Below, piece after piece: positions 1-9,500 of a stretch of DNA of 20,093 bases. Origin of the DNA: Paramacrobiotus richtersi (Eukaryota; Tardigrada; Eutardigrada; Parachela; Macrobiotidae). Within the stretch, counting starts at the first letter, position 1. Each line of letters opens with the position of its first letter. A model generated the notes under the pieces. It was not told where the DNA came from. It worked only from the letters and a program-made list of their open reading frames with translations, and did no database searches. The DNA is taken from contig JAQGAU010001287.1 in NCBI GenBank assembly GCA_034698045.1, positions 1 through 20,093 of the forward strand. Reading direction: 5' to 3'. The position numbers and the translations under genes were made by a program.

Positions 1-222
1 CTGAGTGGACAGTACGAGTTTGTTCCCTTGGCCTTTGAGACGTTTGGTACCTGGGGTGACGATGCTGTTGATTTTTTCCGCCATCTTGGGCGTCAGTTAC
101 GCATAGTAAAAGATAAGCCGCGGGCGTCTTCTTTCTTTATCAGGGTATTAGCATTGAATTGCAAATTGGAAACGCTTTGTGTATTATGGGCACTTTTGGA
201 CATAATGGTAAGTTGTTTTTAA
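1..222 (+). mobile_element. 3' end of a non-LTR retrotransposon reverse-transcriptase ORF, decayed
   Basis: The frame at 28 reads ETFGTWGDDAVDFFRHLGRQ, and the frame at about 133-200 reads LQIGNALCIMGTFGHN. From memory, this order (an 'ET.G.W...A' block, then an 'LG' block, then 'QxGNAxxxxGT') is the C-terminal tail of reverse transcriptases in invertebrate LINE-type elements. The two halves lie in different frames, so there is a frameshift in the CTTCTTTCTTT stretch near 128-140, or much less likely an intron acceptor there. The element enters from outside the window and its 3' boundary is not visible. A related tail occurs on the - strand near 14831-14941. It is best read as a dead fragment. 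Confidence 0.6.
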
Positions 223-835
223 CACGTCTGGTTTTGTCAAATAAGTGGACTGCTAGAAAAATCATTAAAAGTCTGTCATCCGCCAGTCATGGCATCTACG
301 CCAGTAAGGTAATGACGTTATATAGGTCTTATGCCCCAGCCGTTAGCACCGCCTACAGGTCAGCCGAACAAAAATCTCATCACAATGCAGACAGAGGGCG
401 ATTGCACTGAGCCGTCAGCGGGTAATTACAGTTGCTGGATTTGCAGGCACCCTAATAAGTCGGACATTCGGCATTTTTTTTAATGTTTTGTTTTCTTTTA
501 GATGTCAGGCTGCTTGTTCTACGATCCTTAACCAGCTGAATAGGGAAAATATGTTTGCATGCTTTAGTCGAAGAACCAAACCGGAAAAAGTTGGACCTTT
601 TTTTCACGTGAATTTTTAAAGTAATTATTTTTAGCATATGTAGTGGTCTACGAGCAGAGTTATGTACAATACAATTTTGCACCACTTTGTGGCTGAGGCA
701 TACTGCCCATAATAGTATAATACATACAACTGGCGTAGCTGGTAGCAGTTTACGGTATGAAGTCCGAACAACATGTACCTATCTAAGAATCGTGACTATA
801 AGGCCTTCGCTTCAGTCAAAATAAAGCTTTACAAA
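223..835. other. Non-coding stretch, nothing recognised
   Basis: Only short open frames occur here, with no recognisable protein, splice structure or repeat. Part of it may be the 3' untranslated region of the retroelement remnant to its left. Confidence 0.5.
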
Positions 836-1303
836 TTAATGTATTTGTAAAAAATACGTTATACAGGTACCTTGGCATAGTTCTTTCAATACGTAAAAAG
901 TTCTTGGGCTGTCGAATTCTTTTGATGTTGTTTTGGTGTAGTCAACACAATAATAGTTCTGTATATGACTTTTTTCTGCCATAATCTTGACGAGTGGCAA
1001 AATGGAGCGTCCTAGTTTTTCCATTTCGTCGCTAGCAGCATGGTGCTGAGACCGTATCAGTGTAAGCTCGGCCTTCTTTGGAATTGGCTCAAAGTTTAGT
1101 AGCTTCCCAAAACCGGATTCCAATGTCATAGGACTTTCGAAAATCGTGTTAGAGGAATCGGAGGATGCTTTTTCACAAAGAACTAAACATCTGCTATCGT
1201 TCACTTGGCCATTCGTTTCAGCAAGGTTGACGTGGTAGGTCACCGCTGTCGGCGAAGAAGCTTGGCGCACAAAATTGTCAGCATAAATCTTTCTTTGTGC
1301 CAT
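836..1303 (-). CDS. Orphan hypothetical protein, 155 codons
   Basis: An open frame starts at a true ATG (1301-1303 on the - strand) with A at -3 and G at +4, a good eukaryotic start context, and runs 155 codons to a stop at 836. The protein starts MAQRKIYADNFVRQ. It is hydrophilic with scattered cysteines, and has no signal peptide, membrane segment or motif I recognise. It could be a single-exon gene, the first exon of a spliced gene, or chance. In favour are its length in an otherwise gene-poor region and the good start context. No neighbour suggests a function. Confidence 0.35.
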   Translation of the reverse strand: MAQRKIYADNFVRQASSPTAVTYHVNLAETNGQVNDSRCLVLCEKASSDSSNTIFESPMTLESGFGKLLNFEPIPKKAELTLIRSQHHAASDEMEKLGRSILPLVKIMAEKSHIQNYYCVDYTKTTSKEFDSPRTFYVLKELCQGTCITYFLQIH

Positions 1304-3314
1304 GATGATCCGATGTTACATAAGTAGTTGTAAAAGTTGAGTTTTCGATCTCAGCAGCATAAACCTTCACTATTCGCTTGATCAGACTGGCTCAGCAGCA
1401 GCGCAATAGTGTCATTAACAATTATCGAACTTTGTGTCGCATGTTCAGACTGTAAACACGGAAATAATACGAGAGCCTAGTTTCTGATCGATAAACACGA
1501 TTATTCTGCGCCCGACGTGCATGCGGTAGCATGCCGCATTAGATACTGCTCAGTTTTACTGGTTAGGTTCCCTAAATGACCGGTAAAAACCGGCACCGTG
1601 CTGCATGAGTCAGGTATGGTAGGCGACTACACGTACGTAATCGTTGCACATGCACAGGTCTACTATACCCGGAGGGCGTTTGCAAATTTGATGTCTACAC
1701 CGATTATCACGCACTACCACTGCATATATTTTCTCTGTACGAGGTTTGATGGAGAGAACATCTAGGTAACTGTGCAGATCGTGAACTCTAGAGATTGTTC
1801 TAGCAAACGTTGGTAAGACGAGAACATTCGGCGAGTGTTTTGAACAATGATAGCTACTACTGTACGTTACAAAATTTCACTCTGAGAAATTTGGTCATGT
1901 TCGGCCCTGTGGAAGAAGGACAGGAAGTCACAGGCGCATCCGCTAATAATGAAGCGATATCTGTCACCAATAATAATCTTCCCTGGGGTGTCGGAAACCT
2001 GTACCGCAAATCTGGCCATCTCGAGTTAAGGGATATTGTGGCAAAGTAAGTTTAACATAGAGAGTTGCTGTTCTGGTATTCTCATTCGTTATCCCGAAAT
2101 CACTAGACGCAGCGAATTTTTTCGCACGGGCCCTGAATTATACACCCGTAAAACTGGCGCTTCCCCTCGCGGGAATACGTGTGTAGAACACGCGTCCAGC
2201 TGCATGGACGAACAATCAAATACGCTATTACTAACAAGTTTCAAATAAACTAATTCAACCCAGGATTACAATTACTCGGCCGATACCTATATAATCTACT
2301 TCTACTGAAGTTGTTGGGTATTGCGTAATTTTTTTTATGTTGAAAGTACTGTCCGTGCAACAAGTACATATATCCGATAAGTGATCTGTGACTGTTCTAT
2401 GAGCTGCCCCTGTGAATCAGTGTGTGAAGGTGCGCTGGAAGGCGCAGCGTAACAACGTGTATCTGAGAGTACTTAAACGGCTCCAGAATGTGTGTAAAGG
2501 CCAGAGAATCCTAAGACGATCCAACAATACTGTTGGTATTATGGTTCGGTCTCGCTAGTTAGCTCCAGTAGCTTTAGACATGCAGTTTCAAGTTAACATT
2601 TTATGCTGTTCCAAATATAAGCGGTTGCAGTCATGAAAATTTGAAGGTATAAGCTCGTACCATGGCGGCCTATTCGGTAACATAATTTGCAGTACGTATC
2701 ATGCCATCATATAAACCCAAAATGATGAAGGTCATTTATCAAAATTATGTAATTCACGATAACATCATGTAAAGCTATAATCTCAAAGATTCCTTCGCGT
2801 CGCGCAGTTTTCCTGTCAGTTATTCCAGATTTGTTAACGCTGGAGCAAGGAACACTCAAAAACCTCGTGTTTGCAAAGCTCTGCGCATACCCTGTCGCTC
2901 GGTTTAGATTCGCGACTCTTCCCCATAGTCGAAAACCACGTCACATATGTAATTTCCAATTGTTTCTTTCGGCTCTAAACGAAGCTGAATCAGATTCAAA
3001 CTGGTGTAATGCGTAGCAGTTTCGATAGTGACGGCTGACAGGAAACGTTTATGCGTTTTCTTCTGAGTGCTTTGTGTACCGATAGACTGTTTTTCTATTT
3101 AACTATCGTAGTCCCTGTAGAAAGAAATCATCTTTTGTTTATCAAAGCCAAACGCCGATTCATACAACAACAGTAAACAAAAGCAATAAATGTAAAAGGA
3201 ACTGCAAACGCACATTCGGATGACCTGACTGCGCCCATGGGGCTGCGGCCATACAGAGTTATACAGAACAAAACGCCATACAAGCACGAAACGCCGAAGG
3301 AAACTGCCAGTTTC
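1304..3314. other. Gene-poor stretch, nothing recognised
   Basis: Open frames are all short (at most about 80 codons) and none resembles a known protein. An 11-bp inverted repeat (TTTCCTGTCAG near 2808 and CTGACAGGAAA near 3034) brackets one 61-codon frame but has no other support. I see no RNA gene or tandem array. Confidence 0.5.
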
Positions 3315-4191
3315 ATGGCCTCCAAAAAACAGGGGCGAGGTCAAGTGAAGCAAAGTACCCAAGGCCTGCCCACGTCGAGCCAACCAATTTTTTCGTGACA
3401 ATGGACGCATAAAGTTGATCAATATGGGAAAGGGGAAGGTCGCAAGGAAATTCTGGAGAAAATCGTCAAGCAGCCAAACAAATAGAGAGCGACCAAGATT
3501 GTGCCACCCCAACTTGTTGTCACCAAAAGCACACCGGAACAGCAGATCGAAAAACCTGCTATCCTGAATGATAACAAACCTCAGACGAATGTGAGACATT
3601 ATTGTGAGTAAACCGACCAGCACTGCCCATACTCTTTCGTATGCGGCCGTCGCCAATCAAGCACCAAGAGGGATCAGAGGCTACCGAACTGTAGATAAAG
3701 AATCCCTGAACTGGTACGTACCTTGCAAGTCGTGCATGAACCACATGCCGACTTTCATGTGGGGGGCATTCCTGGTGTGGATAATTCGAAATTTAAGAGC
3801 GTAAAGGAGTATGATGACCATTTCGCCAACCAACCAGCTGAAAATCGGAGGCATCTCAACCAGACTTGTGAACGTGTACATCCCAGCCCGTGGGGACAAG
3901 CAAACATCGACTTTTGCCAGGATTGGAAGCTTCAAGGAAATGACCGATAAAATTCTCCAGCCTGGCCTTCCAGTGTGTTTGTGAGGAAAGGGTTTACTAA
4001 TTTCTTGGTTTTTGTGTTGTTTTTATGATCTCTTGTTTTCGAAGTACTTTTTCTCCATGTCTGTTCCTATAATCTTCATCGCTTTTTTTTTTAAATGTAG
4101 CAATTTGCACTTTTAAAGTGTTGTTTGCATTGCCCAGAAGGGACGCTGTCCCGTTGCGGAAAGACCATAAACCATTATTATTATTATTATA
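3315..4191 (+). mobile_element. Decayed LINE-like retroelement, 3' end with (TTA)n tail
   Basis: The right end has the form of a non-LTR retrotransposon terminus: a short hairpin (GGGAC/GTCCC at 4140-4152), then ATAAACC, then six ATT units at 4174-4191. Upstream, coding-like peptide is scattered over frames with stops. Examples are a stretch with STPEQQIEKPAILNDNKP near 3530-3590, one with LSYAAVANQAPRGIRGY from about 3630, and one with STRLVNVYIPARGDKQT ending KILQPGLPVCL and a stop near 3983. The 'YAAV' peptide recalls gag-like ORF1 proteins, but this is only a resemblance. The 5' edge is uncertain and could lie nearer 3180. I found no convincing target-site duplication. Confidence 0.45.
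4174..4191. repeat. (ATT)6 microsatellite tail
   Basis: Six perfect ATT/TTA units directly follow the putative retroelement 3' end. Short 3-bp tandem tails of this kind are typical of several LINE clades. Confidence 0.9.
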
Positions 4192-6206
4192 GACACGATC
4201 ATAACATTGGCCTAAACCAATTTAGCCTGCTGGTACAAAATAGCTAGACACGGCGAAGAACTGGGGATGTCACCCGGAAATGGAGTCGGAAAACTCAACG
4301 CGAGAAGTTTTGACGAAATTTTGTCAATTTCTTGTTTTTCCACGTAAAGCCTAAAACGCCCACCAAAAATATTAATGTTTAGCCTGCCATTTATAACCAG
4401 TTTCAAAACTAACAACTGCTGCTTCAAACACAGTATCGGAATCTAAGTAATTACCTTGAAGCTAAAATCGACGTTTTGGACAAAATATTGGGTGAGTTTA
4501 AGCAGCATTTCCTCTTATTTCGTGTTTGCATTCCGAATATATCTAAAATGCAAATACATCTAAAATGTAGTAAAATGGTTGGCGAACAAAATGGTATGTA
4601 TATATACCTGATTTGCGGCTTCTCACTGGCGTTGTCTGCGAATGTTTTACTGAAGTGGGACAACTTGGCGCTATCAGGCTGTTTGTTCTGTCGTTCGATC
4701 AAATGCAACTGACGAACTGTCGGGCGATGTACTGTTAGTCCACTAAAAGAAACAATCGATCCTTTGTCGGGCTTTCGAATGACGGGAATTGGACTGCACG
4801 AATTGGAACCATCGTGACGCGCAGCCTTTGATAACTGTCAATCGAATAAAAGATTGCTCAGTTACTCAACAGCTTTAGCAAATCAGTGTGTATCTAAAAC
4901 GTTGCGACCACGCGACAGTGGTTGTGGTTTTGCGCGACGTTTGTGGTCGCTTGTGCTTGTTTGTGGTTGCTTGTGGTTTTGGTCAGCATTGGCGCAAGAA
5001 CTGTAGTTTCGTGTGACGCTTTCAAGATTGCTTATAAAAGGTTAACTAAGGTGGCGGCGCCACGTGCGTCAGTAGCAGATGACCTGAGTTACCTACACAC
5101 TACACGGCGTTACTTTATCTATAGACTGCGCTCCTGTGTAGTATTTTTGGCAAGCTCAGCTCGTGTGGTATCAAGACGAAAAACTCAAAGCCATTTGCAA
5201 ACGCAGGGGCATCTCACCAAATCCATAACTGAGAAGGATATGCAGAGCTGAAAAGAAACCAGTGGAAAAAGCACAGTTTTTATGCGCAAAAATTTTGAGT
5301 GAACAGAACTGAAATACATGCATTTGGGGATTCGGGCGCTGTTTCTCACCAATTTCAGCTTTGAGCAAATTCCTTTTTCGGTGTATGCGTGAATGGTTTT
5401 TCTCTAAGAAACAGTGGCAGCGCTGTATCAGTTTTGGTTGAACGGAAAAGGTGACAGCTGCCAAACATTTTACTTGTACCTCGTACCAACTGACGAAAGG
5501 TTACAAACGATAGCGCCTTTCTGCCAGGGGCTGTAACACTGACCTCCTTATCGTTGTCTCTTGTGAGTAGAGGGGTGGCATGGTTTGTCTACGTGTGCAA
5601 AGCTACGCGAACAAAACTTTAGTAACGGAAAACAGATGTGCCATGGGTTTTTCATAATTATGATTACTGAAGAAAATGCTTTAAATTAGATAGCCATCGC
5701 CGTTCATGGGGCATATTAATGTGACCGAGCGAAAGTTCACTATTTATTTCGTGATCTCTGCAGTACCGGGTTCAACGGTTTTAAAACTACGCAGAACGTG
5801 AGCATTATCTTAACTATCTCTGTGCCTTGAACTGTTTTGATTAACTGTCAAACTAACTTCGTGCGCTCAGTTTTGATTTCTTGAAGAATTCTTGACGCGG
5901 AAAAATAGTTTACTTATGTTAAAAACGCTTCGAACGCTTTGAAGGTCAGTTTTTATGCATTGTCAAAAGTACATACCGGCGAAAACAAAGTTGTGTTTCG
6001 CATCTACAAACGTTGCACCAAGCTGCGTTGTTCCGTTCGGTAGGCAGAACGTCGATATATTTGTCCAGAAGCCTCACGGTTGAATGACATACGGTTGTCA
6101 GAGGTTGGTCAAACTTGGCTGCCACAAAGATTAAAGAAGAACCAACAGGAACAGTTCCCGGGCAGTTCTGCCGGGACTCTTGTGATAAATTAAGCAGTCA
6201 GTTCTT
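4192..6206. other. Intergenic region upstream of the channel gene
   Basis: About 2 kb without a supportable gene. Open frames are short and look random on both strands. The stretch 4918-4983 is a G/T-rich imperfect repeat built on TTGTGGT. Any promoter and 5' untranslated exon of the downstream channel gene should lie here, but I cannot place them. A TATAAAAG at 5033-5040 is the only promoter-like word noted. Confidence 0.5.
4918..4983. repeat. G/T-rich imperfect repeat
   Basis: The + strand carries repeated GTGGTTGTGG, TTTGTGGT and CTTGTG words with almost no A. It is a low-complexity, strand-asymmetric tract of about 66 bp. Confidence 0.7.
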
Positions 6207-6504
6207 ATGCCTAAACAGCCATCTTATTCTCCGTGGCTGACGACTGTGGTGGCCGACTGTCTTTTTGTTGCAGCGTTTCAACACCTGCATACAATCATCC
6301 ATGGAGCTGGCTCTACCTTCTCCCATTTGCGGTTTTCGCTAGTTTGATAGTCATCCAAACTGGCTTGGGCTGCTGGTCCATAAGGGATAAGCTTCAACGT
6401 GATACAACGATACCCCTGTCGAAACGTGGGGTGATAGTCTGTATCCTCAGCATGATATCGCTGCTGATTAACTTTTTTCTGCCACATACTGTGTGGAACG
6501 ATGA
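6207..6504 (+). CDS. Channel gene exons 1-2: N-terminus, S0 and S1
   Basis: The secure coding part starts after the acceptor TTTTTGTTGCAG ending at 6273. It encodes a hydrophobic S0 (WLYLLPFAVFASLIVIQTG) and S1 (GVIVCILSMISLLINFF), separated by a much shorter loop than the roughly 90 residues usual in BK. It ends at a consensus donor GTAAGT (6505). A possible start ATG at 6207 could join through a 41-bp intron (6233-6273, donor GTGGCT) in correct phase, giving MPKQPSYSP before the exon. That start has poor context, and the true first exon may lie further upstream. Confidence 0.6.
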
Positions 6505-9500
6505 GTAAGTACTGCATTGCCACCCTGTTACTAGTTGTTGTGCAGTTTATGAGCTGTTATTCAGCACACACCATCACACGTGCACTCCTTTCATTGCAGG
6601 AAACTGAACAATAACTGCTGCAATGCAGAACAGGACCTCACTAAGTCTTATATCATAAAATTCGATTTTGCTATTAACTTCGTTCTCGCGTGCCTTTCCG
6701 CTTTGAAGGTAAGCTTTCACCCACGTTCATACAGATTTTGTTCGTATGAACACATTGCACAGCTCTTAATTTTAACCCCACTGACTCCCACGGTACCATC
6801 TGATTCGACCGAGGAATTTAAAACTTCGTTTTCGTTGTAGTTTGTCGGTAAATGCTGGCAGCTGTCGCCAAAAACAGCAATTCCTGGTTACACCCTCAAA
6901 GACTGGGAATGTTTGGCAACCATATTTAACCTTCCGCTGTTGTGCTGGGAATCGGCCGTCTTCTTCAGTTTTCACGAGTCTACACGCGCATGGACAGCTA
7001 GCGCTGCTACAAGTACGGATGGCATTGCCCAATGGCTTTTAAATAATTCTGTCAATGGATAAGCAATCAAACAAATTAGGAACGAAATATAGAAAACATA
7101 CATCAGCAACGCAATACAGCAGTATTTCCAGGTTTACAGTTTTTGAGACTGTATTGCTTTACGTGGCTATGTGATGAAACTTTGCGGCGCTTTGGCAAAA
7201 TTCCAATCGGGTTCGCGACGTCTTTGAGCCAGGCAATATGGATGGGGACTTGCTTTCTAATATTTGCTGCTTGGATACAGCTGGTTAGTTTTCAGAATTG
7301 TTGCCGCAGCACCAGTTAGTGTGCCTATCAACCAATGCAGGTGGAAGTAGTGGGCGATCCGTTTCGAGATACTTATAATGGGCAGAAGGACCTTACTTAT
7401 TGGAATACTCTTATTTTTCTGTATGGAAAGATGCTCGTTCTTGATGTGACTTCCATGCAAATCCAGACTGCTCTTGCCAAGATATCCATATATGCAGCTC
7501 AGGCCTGTGCCCTCGTATGTTTCCATTTTCAAACCTTCTGAAGTGTTGGCTAGTCGTTGCTTGCCTGTATTTTATTTATTTTGCAGATTTTTCTCGCGCA
7601 AATCATTCCTGATTTACTAAAAAAACTACCGACAGTTCTGCGGATCCGCACACTCGACACTCGTTACTTTCAGACCAATGTTAAGTACGAATGGGTAGAT
7701 ACTGTACACACATGCGTCATAGACGAGCGATTACGATACTCGGCCGTAACGCTACCAATCAAATTAGCATGAAAGTATTATCATTGCAGATACTCTCTAA
7801 TGCTAGGATTTGCGGATCCGGACGACGTGAGCCGTTTTACCTCTAGCTTTCGCTTGTTGAGTACTGGCCAACAACTTGCATTGCTAGTGGAGTTAGTGAA
7901 ATTTAGAAGCACTGATTCAATCCTTTCCAGATGTTTGTGGTTTATAGGCCAGAAACACCCAAAGTGATCCAGGAATCTCTCCACACTACAGGAAAAAGGC
8001 ATCGAGATATCTTGACTGTGATAAGCGGATCTGTTTTCGACAAAGAAATCTTAAACAACATTGTTTCGACGAATTGTGAATGCGCCTTTTTCTTTGCTAA
8101 TCAAAACGCAAAAAACGCTACCGAGGAAGACAACTGCAATTTCTTGCGTGTTTGTGCCCTAAAGCATCACAATAAACGTATCCGGGTGACTGTCATGGTT
8201 CTCATGTACTGTAATAAGGTGAGCTGTATTTTTGTATTCTGTTCTTTGTTTTCTAGAGCTAAGCCTAACGTTTGCTCATAGGACCGATTCTACCGCTCAT
8301 CAAATTGGTCGAAAGAGGAAGACTGCGTGGTCTGTACCGCCGAAATACGGCTAGCCCTTTTGGCCCAGCGCTGTATTGCGCCTGGATTTTCGCAGGTTGT
8401 GCAGAAATGGTTCGGTCAGGTTAACGGATACACCATTAGAGCCATACCGCTGTCTGAAAGACGAAAACCACTTAGTGCACACCACCAAAGGGAAAGAAAC
8501 CGCAAGCGACAGCAAAGCGAATTATCTGCTGTCGTAATAAGAGGTTCTGTGCCTTCGTATACTACGTACAGACTTAACGACCATGAGGATGTTGAAATTA
8601 TCAATCTAGACGACCAGAACAGACCTGAGCATTTGGACAGCGAAGGTTCAGCGCAACCCAAATACATAACCTACGGAGATCTGCAGGTTCGGAAATTACT
8701 AATAATGCTTGTGAGACTGTATTCGACTTAACAACCGCTGACAGAAAAACCGCTTACAGATAAAATTTGGAAAGGATGAAAATGGAGAGAACACGATCCA
8801 TGGATTACTGTTTGCTGTCCTTCAAGATGGAGAGTTTCATTTTTTCCCTCGTGACAATCTTGTCATAAGAACTGGATCAAAGTTACTCTTCATTACTTCT
8901 GCCACACTTGATCAGCTGAAAGCGTAAGACAAATTTGCAGTTTGAGTGTGAAATCAGTTGGAGTTGAAAATATTTTCGTTATCAGAGCTGAAACAGAACT
9001 GACCGGCGACCCTACGCTTGCCTTCCAGCCCAACGAAGACAAGTTACTTGAGTTTGCCGTAAAGGCGCATTCGTAAGTGCCCAAACACATAAATCACATA
9101 CTTCGATATGGTCCAGCAATTACGGACCTGTTGTGTACGGTGCCGACAAGTTTGGACTTACTGGGCAGATTTCACAGATCATTATCTTGAGATTCACTAA
9201 TCCCATATATGAATCAAGAAGTACTGCGCCACTGAGACCAAGATGAGTGTTACATTTCTGCAACACCTCGTGTCGCTAATGGCTATCGTCCGTGTTTATG
9301 TTCCATCATCTTTTTTTGATGCTAGTCTTAGCCAGGTATTGAAACGAACCATAAGAATGAACAAAGAGAGAATTCTCTGTCGACTGGTGAATAGTAAATT
9401 GAAAAAAAACGCAAAAAAACGTTCAATGAGCGCTTGTAAACACACTGTTTCCCATGTTTTATGATTCTGACAGTTATTAAGCATGCTGCTGGACAGCTGT

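Noticed and set aside
2808..3044. 11-bp inverted repeat bracketing a 61-codon ORF as a small transposon.
   Set aside because: The match is short, there is no flanking duplication, and the ORF has no transposase features.
3099..3656. 185-codon - strand open frame.
   Set aside because: It runs antisense through the decayed retroelement region, with low-complexity hydrophobic content and no family resemblance. It is most likely a shadow frame.
5033..5073. TATAAAAG with a downstream TCAGT initiator-like word as the promoter of the channel gene.
   Set aside because: The 38-bp spacing is too long and it lies about 1.2 kb from the coding start. Such words occur by chance.
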